Counted from the stretch's first letter, positions 7,978-15,508 are shown. The stretch is 32,255 bases of DNA from CAZPNX01 sp964518765 (GCA_964518765.1 CAZFJC010000028.1:1-32255); one strand, 5' to 3'. Notes: generated by a model not told the origin, from the sequence alone. A program made the numbers and translations.

Positions 7978-8751
7978 TCAGAGCCTGAGCTCTAGCCCAA
8001 TGGGACAGTGGTCCGAGCCCAGGACCTCGGGCATAATCCAGGCGCGGGCAACGTTACCCTCAAGGCTGCGGCTGACGTAGAAGTAGTCTATCCGCCAGCC
8101 CACGTTCCGTTCCCGGGCGCGGGAGATCTGATCCCACCAGGTATAGTGACCCGGGCCTTGCTGGAATATGCGGAAGGTATCGACGAATCCGGCCGCCAGG
8201 AAACGGTCAATCCATTCTCGCTCCTGGGGCAGGAATCCGGAGACTTTGGAGTTCTCCCTGGGCCGGGCCAGATCGATCTCCCGGTGGGCGGTATTGACGT
8301 CGCCGCAGATCACGACCTTTTTTTCTTTCTTGACAAGCTTCTTCATTGCGAAGAGAAAAGCTTCATAAAAATCCATCTTGTATTTAAGCCGTTCGGGCGA
8401 GGCCTTGCCGTTGGGAAAGTATATATTGAACAACAGGAAAGCACCGTAATCCGCTTGGAGGATGCGGCCCTCATGGTCGAACTTTGGAGCCCCGAAGGTT
8501 TGGGTGACCGACAGAGGCTCCTGCTTGGTGAACAGGGCCACCCCGCTGTAGCCGGGTTTAAGGGCCGAACTGAAGTAGTGCCGGTAGCCCGCCACGTTTT
8601 CGAGCTCTTTGGACAACTGTTCGGGGCGGACCTTAGTCTCCTGCAGGCAGAGGACGTCGGGAGAGGCTTTGGCCAGCCAGCCGGCGAATCCCTTACGAAA
8701 GACGGCCCTTAGGCCGTTGACGTTCCAGGAGTAGAGCGATATCTTGCTCAT
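7978..8751 (-). CDS. xth: exodeoxyribonuclease III (AP endonuclease, ExoA/XthA family)
   Basis: A 257-residue Mg-dependent DNA repair nuclease that incises at abasic sites and removes 3' blocking groups. Family residues are all present: SWNVNGLR with N10, LQETK with E38, the GDVNTAH motif, and the C-terminal SDHCP with D247 and H248. Length is typical. It starts at ATG 8751, directly after the stop of the M23 peptidase gene (TAGATG), and no strong Shine-Dalgarno is seen, so translation is probably coupled to that gene. Confidence 0.97.
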   Translation of the reverse strand: MSKISLYSWNVNGLRAVFRKGFAGWLAKASPDVLCLQETKVRPEQLSKELENVAGYRHYFSSALKPGYSGVALFTKQEPLSVTQTFGAPKFDHEGRILQADYGAFLLFNIYFPNGKASPERLKYKMDFYEAFLFAMKKLVKKEKKVVICGDVNTAHREIDLARPRENSKVSGFLPQEREWIDRFLAAGFVDTFRIFQQGPGHYTWWDQISRARERNVGWRIDYFYVSRSLEGNVARAWIMPEVLGSDHCPIGLELRL

Positions 8752-9426
8752 CTATTTTAGGAAAGCGGCACTACAATGGCCTTTTGCGCCGAGGCATTCA
8801 AGCGGGTCCAGGTACTTTGATTCCAAATCTTCTCGGGTGTAACATGTCAAGCCATATGTTAGGTAGCGGCATAGAGGCAGGCGAAGGTCGGGCCGGCGTG
8901 GGCGGGGAGGGACCTTCATTATCTCCAGGTGCAGGTGATCGAACTGCCAACCGTGACGGTCCAGTTCGGAGCGGTTCATGAAGCGGGCGATCGGCTCTGC
9001 CGGGGACACGGTGTCGCCCAGGGCGCAGCGTATGCCGGCTAGGTGCTCGTACACCGTCCAAAGCTTTGACTTATCTGGCAAGGTGTGCTCGACGATAAGC
9101 TGAGCGAAAGGGCCATCGTCGCGCAGGCTGACCACTACGCCGGCCGTGGCTGGGTAGACCGGTTCGTCCCGGTAGTTTCTCGAGGGCCGGGCCAGGTCCA
9201 CCCCGGCGTGCAGATGGGCCGGTACTCCGGGCCGGGCCTTCCGCAGAAGGCCGAAGGCCCCTATGCTGGTCAGGCGAACAGAATCCAAGTGGCAGTCTAC
9301 CGGCAAACGCCAAAGGAGGGTGGACTGGGCCGCCGCCAGCTCCGCCGCGAAGGCCAGGCCGAACAGCACGCCACTGGCAGTCCAGGAAAGCGGGAAAAAA
9401 CATCCCGGGGAATTCGGTCTAGGCAA
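8752..9426 (-). CDS. secreted M23 family (LytM-type) metallopeptidase
   Basis: A 224-residue protein with an N-terminal hydrophobic signal (FPLSWTASGVLFGLAFAAEL, cleaved around residues 32-35) and an M23 domain. Zn ligands are H73 and D77 (HAGVDL), with H128 (YEHL) and the H-x-H pair H164/H166 (DHLHLEI) completing the site. M23 peptidases cut peptidoglycan cross-bridges, or in degenerate forms act as activators; the ligands look complete here. The start is TTG 9426 with GGAAGG 8-9 nt upstream, 5 nt after the preceding gene. The open frame extends further upstream, but that part is only the shadow of the neighbour. Coupled to exonuclease III downstream. Confidence 0.85.
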   Translation of the reverse strand: MPRPNSPGCFFPLSWTASGVLFGLAFAAELAAAQSTLLWRLPVDCHLDSVRLTSIGAFGLLRKARPGVPAHLHAGVDLARPSRNYRDEPVYPATAGVVVSLRDDGPFAQLIVEHTLPDKSKLWTVYEHLAGIRCALGDTVSPAEPIARFMNRSELDRHGWQFDHLHLEIMKVPPRPRRPDLRLPLCRYLTYGLTCYTREDLESKYLDPLECLGAKGHCSAAFLK

Positions 9427-9431
9427 AGCGA

Positions 9432-10193
9432 TTACCCTTCCGAGGCCTGGCCACCATCGATGACCACAGCTGGCTCCCTCCGGAATGGGTTCCTTCTTAC
9501 CAGCAGGGAGTACATGAACGGATAGTCCTGTCGAAGGTGCTCGGCGTAGGACATCCATTCCTCCAGCAGCAGGGAGTAGACCCGCTTCAGGTCGCCGGAA
9601 AGGTGCTCCAGGTCGGAGTCCGGCAACCCCTGCAGGCTTCCCCTGAACTGCAGCTCCTCCGCCAGGTGGGTGATAGCCCACAAGAGATTGGTGAAGGAGG
9701 CATGCTCCAGGAGGTTCTGGTTCTCCAGCAGGCCCAGAATGAAGCCGCGCCTGGAGATAAGGGCGTCCCTGAGCGGCTCTAAGTCGGAACGCCTGGCGTC
9801 AAGGGCAGGACGGAACGATTTAAGGCGTTCCCTGGCCGCCCTAAAGTCAGCGCCGGACCAGCCGGCCGCCGGCCGGGCCGTCTCGCTTAGGGCGGCAAAA
9901 CCGGGATCGAACTGCGACAGGGCTGAGATCAGCTCGCTGCCCACCTCCGAGAAGAAGGCTCCGATGACCATGTTCATCTTGTGGAGACGCTGGCGCCTTT
10001 CGCGCCTGGCCAGCAGCTCGTTGAGGATGAGGGTCACCAGCAGCACCTGGACAGGCAGGAAGGCCAGGTCCTGCATCAGGTAAAAGAAGGTGTCATGCGG
10101 CTTTCCGAAAACAAGTATCTGGACCACGTAGAAGGCGGCCGAGACGGCCGCCAGGACGGAGGCCAGGATCAGGGACCAGATGGAGAGCTTCAT
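9432..10193 (-). CDS. conserved two-helix membrane protein, function unknown
   Basis: A 253-residue protein with two N-terminal membrane helices (about 5-25 and 38-60, the second around FLPVQVLLVTLILNELLARR), then a charged, helical cytoplasmic part of about 190 residues beginning MNMVIGAFFSEVGSEL. I recognise this as a conserved hypothetical family of Gram-negative anaerobes but know no function. ATG 10193 is the first Met. There is no Shine-Dalgarno, but a -10 element ends 6 nt before it, so the mRNA is probably leaderless. Heads a minus-strand unit with the M23 peptidase and exonuclease III; divergent from arsR. Confidence 0.8.
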   Translation of the reverse strand: MKLSIWSLILASVLAAVSAAFYVVQILVFGKPHDTFFYLMQDLAFLPVQVLLVTLILNELLARRERRQRLHKMNMVIGAFFSEVGSELISALSQFDPGFAALSETARPAAGWSGADFRAARERLKSFRPALDARRSDLEPLRDALISRRGFILGLLENQNLLEHASFTNLLWAITHLAEELQFRGSLQGLPDSDLEHLSGDLKRVYSLLLEEWMSYAEHLRQDYPFMYSLLVRRNPFRREPAVVIDGGQASEG

Positions 10194-10199
10194 GTCACA

Positions 10200-10228
10200 A
10201 ATATAGCACGAGACTAGGCGGCGGTCAA
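10200..10228 (-). promoter_or_regulatory. promoter placed for a leaderless transcript
   Basis: Minus strand: TTGACC (10223-10228), 17-nt spacer, TATATT (10200-10205), matching 5/6 and 5/6 of the sigma70 consensus. Only six bases separate the -10 from ATG 10193, so initiation about 7 nt downstream falls on the start codon itself. The arrangement is the same as at the BTAD regulator gene (25698). Confidence 0.7.
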
Positions 10229-10248
10229 GACATACCCGGGGAGGAGGG

Positions 10249-10277
10249 TTGACATTTCGGCCGTCCGATGTTATTAT
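10249..10277 (+). promoter_or_regulatory. ars operon promoter
   Basis: TTGACA (10249-10254), a 17-nt spacer and TATTAT (10272-10277): a near-perfect sigma70 promoter. Transcription should begin near 10284, inside the palindromic operator, giving a short leader with GAGG before the arsR start. Confidence 0.88.
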
Positions 10278-10278
10278 A

Positions 10279-10300
10279 CATATCAAGACATCTTGATATG
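10279..10300 (+). promoter_or_regulatory. ArsR operator palindrome
   Basis: A perfect inverted repeat with 10-bp arms, CATATCAAGA-CA-TCTTGATATG, starting one base after the -10 and covering the predicted transcription start. ATCAA...TTGAT arms are typical of ArsR/SmtB operators. Bound repressor here would block initiation; arsenite or antimonite binding to ArsR would release it. Confidence 0.88.
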
Positions 10301-10305
10301 AGGAT

Positions 10306-10659
10306 ATGATGGAAGAAGCCGCGCATTTCTTCAAGGCCCTGGGCGACCCCACCAGGCTGCGGATACTGAAGCTTCTGGAGCACGGCGAACTGTGTGTCTG
10401 CCACCTGACGGCGGTGCTGGGAATGGGCCAATCCCGCATCTCCCATCACCTGTCAATACTTAAGAAGGCCGGGCTGATAGCCGACAGACGGGAGGGCAAA
10501 TGGGCGTATTACCGGTTGAGCGGCGGCGTGCAGGGCCGGTTGAGAGACCGCTACGGCGCCTTGGAAAAGGAGGAGACGGTGAAAAAGGACAGGGAAACAG
10601 TTATCCAGAACCGGCCGCAGGCGCTGTGCGCCATGCCACCCCGCAAGAAGACGAAGTAG
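10306..10659 (+). CDS. arsR: ArsR family arsenite-responsive repressor
   Basis: A 117-residue winged-helix dimeric repressor. The metalloid-sensing pair is C30-V-C32 in ELCVCHL, at the start of the DNA-binding helix region, the classical R773/pI258-type arsenite site. The recognition helix follows (about 38-54, SRISHHLSILKKAGL). The C-terminal 30 residues are charged and contain one more Cys. Two start codons are adjacent (ATGATG at 10306 and 10309), with GAGG just upstream. First gene of the arsenic cluster, and predicted to control it through the palindrome at 10279-10300. Confidence 0.95.
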   Translation: MMEEAAHFFKALGDPTRLRILKLLEHGELCVCHLTAVLGMGQSRISHHLSILKKAGLIADRREGKWAYYRLSGGVQGRLRDRYGALEKEETVKKDRETVIQNRPQALCAMPPRKKTK

Positions 10660-10663
10660 GCCG

Positions 10664-11719
10664 ATGATGACCGAGAAGCTGACCAAAAGGCTGTCCTTCT
10701 TGGACCGTTTTCTGACGGTCTGGATCTTCATCGCCATGGCCCTGGGGGTCTTCCTGGGCTGGCTGGCGCCCGGTGCAGTCCATTCGTTCAACCTCAAGTT
10801 CAGCGTGGGCACCACCAACATCCCCATCGCCATCGGCCTGATATTGATGATGTACCCTCCTCTGGCCAAGGTGCGCTATGAGGAACTGGGCACGGCCTTC
10901 GGCGACGTCAAGGTGCTGGGCCTGTCGCTGGTTCAGAACTGGCTGATCGGCCCGGCCGTGATGTTTCTGCTGGCGGTGCTGTTCCTGAGGGGCCGGCCCG
11001 ACTACATGATGGGTCTGATCATGATCGGCCTGGCCCGCTGCATCGCCATGGTGATCGTTTGGAACGACCTGGCCAAGGGCGACTCAGAATACTGTGCCGG
11101 GTTGGTAGCCTTCAACTCCATTTTTCAGGTGTTCCTGTACTCGTTCTACGCCTACCTCTTCATCAAAGTGTTCCCACCGATGTTGGGGATCAACCTGGGC
11201 GATGTTGACCTTTCGAAGATCACCATCGGCAGTATCGCCGAGAGCGTGTTCATCTATCTCGGCATCCCGTTCATCGCTGGGATGCTGACGCGCCTGGCGC
11301 TGGTCAAGGCCAAGGGCAAGGAGTGGTACCATGGCAGGTTCATCCCGGTGATCAGCCCCATCACCCTGGTCGCCCTGCTCTTCACCATCGTGGTCATGTT
11401 CTCCATCAAGGGCCAGGAGATCGTGCAGCGGCCGCTGGACGTGGCGCTGATCGCCATTCCGCTGCTGATCTACTTTTTGGCGATGTTCCTGGCCAGTTTC
11501 TTCATGGGGAAAAAGGCCGGTGCCGGATACTCCAAGAGTACCACCCTGTCCTTCACCGCGGCCTCGAATAACTTCGAGCTGGCCATCGCGGTGGCGGTGG
11601 CGGTGTTCGGGCTGGGCTCGCGGGCGGCCTTCTCTGCGGTGATCGGACCGCTGATCGAGGTGCCGGTGATGATCGGGCTGGTGAACGTGGCGCTGTGGTT
11701 CCAAAAGAAATACTTCTAA
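10664..11719 (+). CDS. acr3: Acr3-type arsenite efflux permease
   Basis: A 351-residue inner-membrane carrier of the BASS/Acr3 family with about ten helices, exporting arsenite (sometimes antimonite) using the proton motive force. The hallmark GLARCIAMVIVWNDLA places the essential Cys at C126. The C-terminal block SNNFELAIAVAVAVFGLGS and the later PLIEVPVMI match the second conserved half. It begins 4 nt after arsR, with adjacent ATG codons at 10664 and 10667, so it is translationally coupled. Its stop codon merges with the inverted repeat at 11719. Confidence 0.96.
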   Translation: MMTEKLTKRLSFLDRFLTVWIFIAMALGVFLGWLAPGAVHSFNLKFSVGTTNIPIAIGLILMMYPPLAKVRYEELGTAFGDVKVLGLSLVQNWLIGPAVMFLLAVLFLRGRPDYMMGLIMIGLARCIAMVIVWNDLAKGDSEYCAGLVAFNSIFQVFLYSFYAYLFIKVFPPMLGINLGDVDLSKITIGSIAESVFIYLGIPFIAGMLTRLALVKAKGKEWYHGRFIPVISPITLVALLFTIVVMFSIKGQEIVQRPLDVALIAIPLLIYFLAMFLASFFMGKKAGAGYSKSTTLSFTAASNNFELAIAVAVAVFGLGSRAAFSAVIGPLIEVPVMIGLVNVALWFQKKYF

Positions 11720-11777
11720 CCACCAAGACACAATGACACGAAGATCAATCCTATTGGAGACTTTGTGTCTTTGTGGT
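11719..11777 (+). repeat. imperfect inverted-repeat element between acr3 and the thioredoxin gene
   Basis: Left arm ACCACCAAGACACAATG (11719-11735) pairs with right arm CTTTGTGTCTTTGTGGT (11761-11777) at 15 of 17 positions around a 25-nt loop. The element starts at the acr3 stop codon and ends at the Shine-Dalgarno of the next gene. The right arm recurs with one mismatch at 2083-2099. It could form an mRNA hairpin that separates expression of arsR-acr3 from the genes downstream. Confidence 0.82.
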
Positions 11778-11793
11778 AAAAGAAAGGTTGCAG

Positions 11794-12027
11794 ATGAAGA
11801 TCCAGATACTGGGCACTGGCTGCCCCAAATGCAAGACGCTGGCGGCCAACACCGAGAAGGCGGTCAAGGAATTGGGCATCGCCGCCGAGATCGGCAAGGT
11901 GACCGACCTCAAGGAGATCATGGCCTTCGGCGTGATGATGACCCCGGCCCTGGTGGTGGACGGCGTGGTCAAGTCCTCCGGGCACCTGCTGTCGCCGGAG
12001 CAGATCAAGAAACTGATCAGCGCATAA
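11794..12027 (+). CDS. mini-thioredoxin (redox-active disulfide protein 2 / TM0996-like)
   Basis: A 77-residue cytoplasmic thioredoxin-fold protein with the CPKC motif (C10, C13) at the end of the first strand and a cis-Pro in MMTPALVVDG. Such CPxC mini-thioredoxins often neighbour permeases and arsenic or heavy-metal genes. It probably supplies electrons to ArsC or to the CcdA-like protein two genes on. ATG 11794 is preferred over GTG 11773 because the family starts at MKIQILGTGC and AGAAAGG lies just upstream. Confidence 0.9.
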   Translation: MKIQILGTGCPKCKTLAANTEKAVKELGIAAEIGKVTDLKEIMAFGVMMTPALVVDGVVKSSGHLLSPEQIKKLISA

Positions 12028-12037
12028 GGAGATCCGC

Positions 12038-12487
12038 GTGAAACAAACCGCAACGTTCCTGTTGATCGCACTGCTGGGGCTGTCGGACATCGCCTGCGGC
12101 GCGGACTCCTCCGGAGTCAAGGCGGCCGCCAAGAAATCCAAATCCGCGAAAACGGCCGTCAAGAAGACATCGGCCAAGGCCGACACCCTCAAACCCACGG
12201 AGGTCAAGCTGCCCAAGCTGGTGGACCTGGGCGCCAAGAAATGTGTCCCCTGCAAGCTGATGGCCCCGATTCTGGAGGACCTGGACCGGGATTTCAAAGG
12301 CAAGCTGGACGTGGTGTTCATCGACGTCTGGAAGAATTCCGGCGCGGGGAGCCAGTACAAGATCCGGGTGATCCCCACGCAGATCTTCTTCGCGCCCGAC
12401 GGCAAGGAGCTGTTCCGGCACGAGGGGTTCTTCTCCCGCGAGGTTATCCTCGCCAAGTGGAAGGAACTGGGCTACGAGCTGAAGTAG
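12038..12487 (+). CDS. exported thioredoxin-like protein
   Basis: A 149-residue protein with a hydrophobic N-terminal signal (residues 4-19), a Lys/Ala/Ser-rich linker (about 25-55) and a thioredoxin domain with active site C69-V-P-C72 and cis-Pro P113 (VIPTQ). C20 could be a lipidation site, but the residue three before it is Asp, not the usual Leu, so simple signal peptidase I cleavage is as likely. Start is GTG 12038 with AAGGAG 6 nt upstream, overlapping the previous stop. Working outside the membrane, it would be the natural redox partner of the CcdA-like protein encoded next. Confidence 0.9.
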   Translation: MKQTATFLLIALLGLSDIACGADSSGVKAAAKKSKSAKTAVKKTSAKADTLKPTEVKLPKLVDLGAKKCVPCKLMAPILEDLDRDFKGKLDVVFIDVWKNSGAGSQYKIRVIPTQIFFAPDGKELFRHEGFFSREVILAKWKELGYELK

Positions 12488-12491
12488 CCCC

Positions 12492-13190
12492 ATGGAAACC
12501 CTGTTCATCAAACTGAGCCGGGCCGTCGCGGGCGCGCCGCTGGTCGCATTGGGCGCTTCGCTGTTGTGGGGCATCCTCAGCATCGTCCTCAGCCCCTGCC
12601 ACCTGACATCGATCCCGCTGATCGTCGGCTTCATCGACGGGCAGGGCCGGATCTCGACCAAGCGGGCGTTCTCGATCTCCCTGCTGTTCGGGGTCGGCAT
12701 CCTGGTCACCATCGGCGCCATCGGTGCCATCACCGCGGCCCTGGGGCGGATGATGGGCGACATCGGCCGCTGGGGCAACTATTTCGTGGCGGTTATCTTT
12801 TTTCTGGTGGGGCTGCATCTTGTCGGACTGATCCCCATGCCCTGGTCCGGGGCCAACGCCTCCGGCTATAAGCGCAAGGGGCTGCTGGCGGCTTTTGTTT
12901 TGGGCCTGGTATTCGGAATAGCCCTGGGCCCCTGCACCTTCGCCTATATGGCGCCGATGCTGGCGGTCACCTTCAGGGTCTCATCCACCAACCTGCCCTA
13001 CGGGATCGCCCTGCTTCTGGCCTACGGCATCGGCCACTGCTCGGTGCTGGTGCTGGCCGGGACATTCACCGAGGTCATCCAGCACTACCTGAACTGGACG
13101 GAGAAGTCCAAGGGCACTGCCATCGTCAAGATCGTCTGCGGCGTGCTGGTGATCCTGGGCGGCGTCTATATGATCTACACGGCGCGATAG
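12492..13190 (+). CDS. ccdA: CcdA/DsbD-type transmembrane thiol electron transporter
   Basis: A 232-residue integral membrane protein with six predicted helices and the two membrane cysteines of the CcdA/DsbD family: C36 in LSPCHLTSIPL and C148 in LGPCTFAYMAPM. This family passes electrons from cytoplasmic thioredoxin across the membrane to exported thioredoxin-like proteins. Its position directly after one cytoplasmic and one exported thioredoxin gene supports such a relay. It starts at ATG 12492, 4 nt after the previous stop; there is little Shine-Dalgarno, so coupling is likely. The substrate in this cluster is inferred, not seen. Confidence 0.93.
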   Translation: METLFIKLSRAVAGAPLVALGASLLWGILSIVLSPCHLTSIPLIVGFIDGQGRISTKRAFSISLLFGVGILVTIGAIGAITAALGRMMGDIGRWGNYFVAVIFFLVGLHLVGLIPMPWSGANASGYKRKGLLAAFVLGLVFGIALGPCTFAYMAPMLAVTFRVSSTNLPYGIALLLAYGIGHCSVLVLAGTFTEVIQHYLNWTEKSKGTAIVKIVCGVLVILGGVYMIYTAR

Positions 13191-13206
13191 CAGAAAGGAT
13201 CGACAG

Positions 13207-14382
13207 ATGGCATGGAAAAAAGAATACAAGTATCTGCTGTGGATGGCGGGCGGCTTCCTGGCCTTCTTCTACCTGCCGGTGGGCTGGCCCAGGTTCGACA
13301 ACGCCGTCACCGAGGGGCTGCAGCTGACCAAGTGGTACGCCCGGGAGCACGTGCTGCTGTGCTTGATCCCGGCCTTCTTCATCGCCGGGGCCATCTCGGT
13401 GTTCGTCAGCCAGGAATCGGTGCTGCGCTACCTGGGGCACAAGGCCAAACGGGTCCTGGCCTACGGGGTGGCCTCGGTCTCGGGGACCATCCTGGCGGTG
13501 TGCTCCTGCACCGTGCTGCCGCTGTTCGCCGGCATTTATTCCAAAGGGGCCGGCATCGGACCGGCCACCGCCTTCCTGTACTCGGGCCCGGCCATCAACG
13601 TACTGGCCATAATCCTGACCGCCAGGATACTGGGGATCGAAATGGGTCTGGCTCGGGCATTTGGGGCCATCATATTCTCGGTGATCATCGGGCTGTTGAT
13701 GCACCTCTTTTTCCGGAAGGAAGAGGCCAGGCGACAGGAAAACGACGGCTTCGTGCAGTCGGAGGAAATTCATGGCGGCAGGCCCCTTTGGCAGACCGGA
13801 ATCTACTTCGGACTGATGGTGGGAATACTGATCTTTGCCAACTGGGCGCCGGGGGGTAACGTGGCCTTTTGGAATGCGGTATTCTCAGCCAAATGGTACA
13901 TCACTGGAGCACTTTTGCTTGGTTTGGCCCTGGTGCTGTGGAAGTGGTTCACCAAGGACGAGCTCGTACTATGGAAGGACAGCACCTGGGTATTCGCCAA
14001 GCAGATATTTCCCCTGCTTTTAGGCGGTGTGCTAGTGGCGGGATTTCTCTTGGGCCGACCCGGCCAGCAGGCGCTGATCCCCAATGATTGGGTGGCCAGG
14101 CTGGTGGGCGGAAACAGCCTGGGAGCGAATTTCTTTGCCGCGATCGCCGGGGCCTTCATGTACTTCGCCACGCTGACCGAGGTGCCCATCCTCCAGGGGC
14201 TCATGGGGTCGGGCATGGGCAAGGGCCCGGCTTTGGCCCTGCTGCTGGCCGGGCCGGCGCTGAGCCTGCCCTCGATGCTGGTGATAAGAAGCATCATGGG
14301 GACCAAGAAGACTTTGGTCTACATCGCCCTGGTGGTGATAATGTCCATGGTCACCGGTATGCTGTACGGCTGGCTGTTCTAA
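13207..14382 (+). CDS. arsP: ArsP-like permease (PF03773 family)
   Basis: A 391-residue membrane protein with about ten helices in two related halves joined by a charged loop (about 170-195). The conserved stretch AVCSCTVLPLFAGIYSKGAG carries C99 and C101, followed by FLYSGPAINVLAIILTA, the signature of the permease family that includes Campylobacter ArsP, an exporter of trivalent organoarsenicals. Close relatives with unknown substrates are common, so the exact cargo is uncertain; the arsenic context favours a metalloid. ATG 13207 has GAAAGGA about 8 nt upstream. Confidence 0.88.
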   Translation: MAWKKEYKYLLWMAGGFLAFFYLPVGWPRFDNAVTEGLQLTKWYAREHVLLCLIPAFFIAGAISVFVSQESVLRYLGHKAKRVLAYGVASVSGTILAVCSCTVLPLFAGIYSKGAGIGPATAFLYSGPAINVLAIILTARILGIEMGLARAFGAIIFSVIIGLLMHLFFRKEEARRQENDGFVQSEEIHGGRPLWQTGIYFGLMVGILIFANWAPGGNVAFWNAVFSAKWYITGALLLGLALVLWKWFTKDELVLWKDSTWVFAKQIFPLLLGGVLVAGFLLGRPGQQALIPNDWVARLVGGNSLGANFFAAIAGAFMYFATLTEVPILQGLMGSGMGKGPALALLLAGPALSLPSMLVIRSIMGTKKTLVYIALVVIMSMVTGMLYGWLF

Positions 14383-14393
14383 GAGTTATAGAT

Positions 14394-14822
14394 ATGAAGA
14401 CAGTCCTCTTCGTCTGCATCCAGAACTCCTGCCGCAGCCAGATGGCCGAGGGTTTCGCCAGGAAATTGGGGGGCGGGGTGATAGAAGCCTACAGCGCAGG
14501 GTCAAAGCCTTCCGGGCAGGTGAATCCGGATGCCGCGGCGGTCATGCAGGAGAAGGGAATAGATATTACGGCCCAGAGGTCCAAAGGCTTTGACGATCTC
14601 CCCATAAAAAGGGTCGACTATTTAGTGACCATGGGATGTCATGATGTCTGTCCAATTTACCCTGCGATAAACCAACTTGACTGGAACTTAGATGACCCGG
14701 CCGGAAAGTCAATCGAGGAATTCCGCAGAGTACGGGACGAGATCGAGCTCAAGGTGGTCGAGCTCATCGACTCCGCTAAATCCGGAAAGGGGCCGGGGCA
14801 AAGTTTCGATCTTCACTTGTAG
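14394..14822 (+). CDS. arsC: arsenate reductase, low-molecular-weight phosphatase type
   Basis: A 142-residue cytoplasmic enzyme that reduces arsenate to arsenite, feeding Acr3. The phosphatase loop CX5R is C8 to R14 (CIQNSCRS). The relay cysteines are C82 and C86 in MGCHDVCPIYP, four apart rather than seven as in the S. aureus pI258 enzyme; the GCxxxCP form is common in Acr3-linked ArsC. The general acid is in DDPAGK (about 100-105). Real start is ATG 14394; the frame is open far upstream, but only as a shadow of the permease gene. Electrons probably come from the cluster's thioredoxins. Confidence 0.95.
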   Translation: MKTVLFVCIQNSCRSQMAEGFARKLGGGVIEAYSAGSKPSGQVNPDAAAVMQEKGIDITAQRSKGFDDLPIKRVDYLVTMGCHDVCPIYPAINQLDWNLDDPAGKSIEEFRRVRDEIELKVVELIDSAKSGKGPGQSFDLHL

Positions 14823-14825
14823 AAG

Positions 14826-15242
14826 ATGAATGAGATAAGCGGATTCTTCGAAGGAAAAGGTTTGAAGATCAACGGATTAGTGCACATCGCCGGGCAGGAG
14901 GCGTTGGAGGCGGCGAAAGACGGGGCATTGTTCGTCGATCTGCGGCTGCCTATCGAGGTCGACTATAAGAAGTTCGCGGTGCCCGAGGTGCTCTACATCG
15001 CTGAGGAGGAACTTGAGGCACGGGCCGGAGAGATCCCGCGGGACAGGCCGGTGATCGTGGCCGACTCGGTGGGACTGCGCAGTAAGGGTGCGGTGAAATA
15101 CCTTTTGAAACAGGGTTACACAAATATCGTCAATCTGAACGGCGGCATTCTGGACTGGGAGCGTGACGGACTGCCCCTTATCGTGGACCAGAGCAAGCAG
15201 CTGTCCGGCTCCTGCACCTGCCGTCTGAGGCCGAGGAAATAA
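14826..15242 (+). CDS. rhodanese-fold protein lacking the catalytic cysteine
   Basis: A 138-residue single rhodanese domain: VDLRLPIEVDY (about 37-47) is the CH2A-like motif, and the active-site loop reads D80-S-V-G-L-R-S where active enzymes have C-x-x-G-x-R-S. The nucleophilic Cys is therefore Asp and sulfur transfer by the usual route is impossible. Instead two cysteines sit at the very C-terminus (SGSCTCRLRP, C130 and C132), able to bind metal(loid) or form a disulfide. It begins 3 nt after arsC and is surely cotranscribed. A role as arsenite- or thiol-binding accessory is inference. Confidence 0.88.
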   Translation: MNEISGFFEGKGLKINGLVHIAGQEALEAAKDGALFVDLRLPIEVDYKKFAVPEVLYIAEEELEARAGEIPRDRPVIVADSVGLRSKGAVKYLLKQGYTNIVNLNGGILDWERDGLPLIVDQSKQLSGSCTCRLRPRK

Positions 15243-15259
15243 GATAGAAAGGATCCACA

Positions 15260-15508
15260 ATGAAACGTAGCCCCCTAATCGATCATGAACTCTGCACCGG
15301 CTGCGGCCTTTGCATCGAGGCCTGCTGCAAAAAGGTCTACGACCTGGCCTCCGGCAAGGCCCTGGCCGCCCGCCCCGGCGACTGCTGCGGCTCGGGCCAC
15401 GACCTCTGCGCTAGGAAATGCCCGGCCGGGGCCATTTCATTCGAAGGCGAGCCCTTCGGCGAGTGCCGCTCCTGCGGCTGCGGGCCGGGCAGTGGTTGCT
15501 GCGGATAA
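15260..15508 (+). CDS. small cysteine-rich ferredoxin-like protein
   Basis: An 82-residue protein with 14 cysteines. A standard [4Fe-4S] motif C12-x2-C15-x2-C18-x3-C22 is followed by a second set, C43-x6-C50-x3-C54-P, whose first spacing is longer than in 2[4Fe-4S] ferredoxins. C42, C23 and a tail CRSCGCGPGSGCC add seven further cysteines. It is likely to carry electrons, and the tail might bind metal or metalloid. ATG 15260 has AGAAAGGA about 7 nt upstream and lies 17 nt after the rhodanese-fold gene, inside the arsenic cluster. Confidence 0.85.
   Translation: MKRSPLIDHELCTGCGLCIEACCKKVYDLASGKALAARPGDCCGSGHDLCARKCPAGAISFEGEPFGECRSCGCGPGSGCCG

Noticed and set aside
9427..9681. Longer N-terminus for the M23 peptidase.
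   Set aside because: That part is the shadow of the upstream membrane protein gene. TTG 9426 has a good ribosome-binding site and gives a normal signal peptide.
14088..14393. Upstream extension of the arsC frame.
   Set aside because: The extension lies inside the arsP gene in another frame and translates to low-complexity Gly/Arg sequence; ArsC begins at MKTVLFVC.
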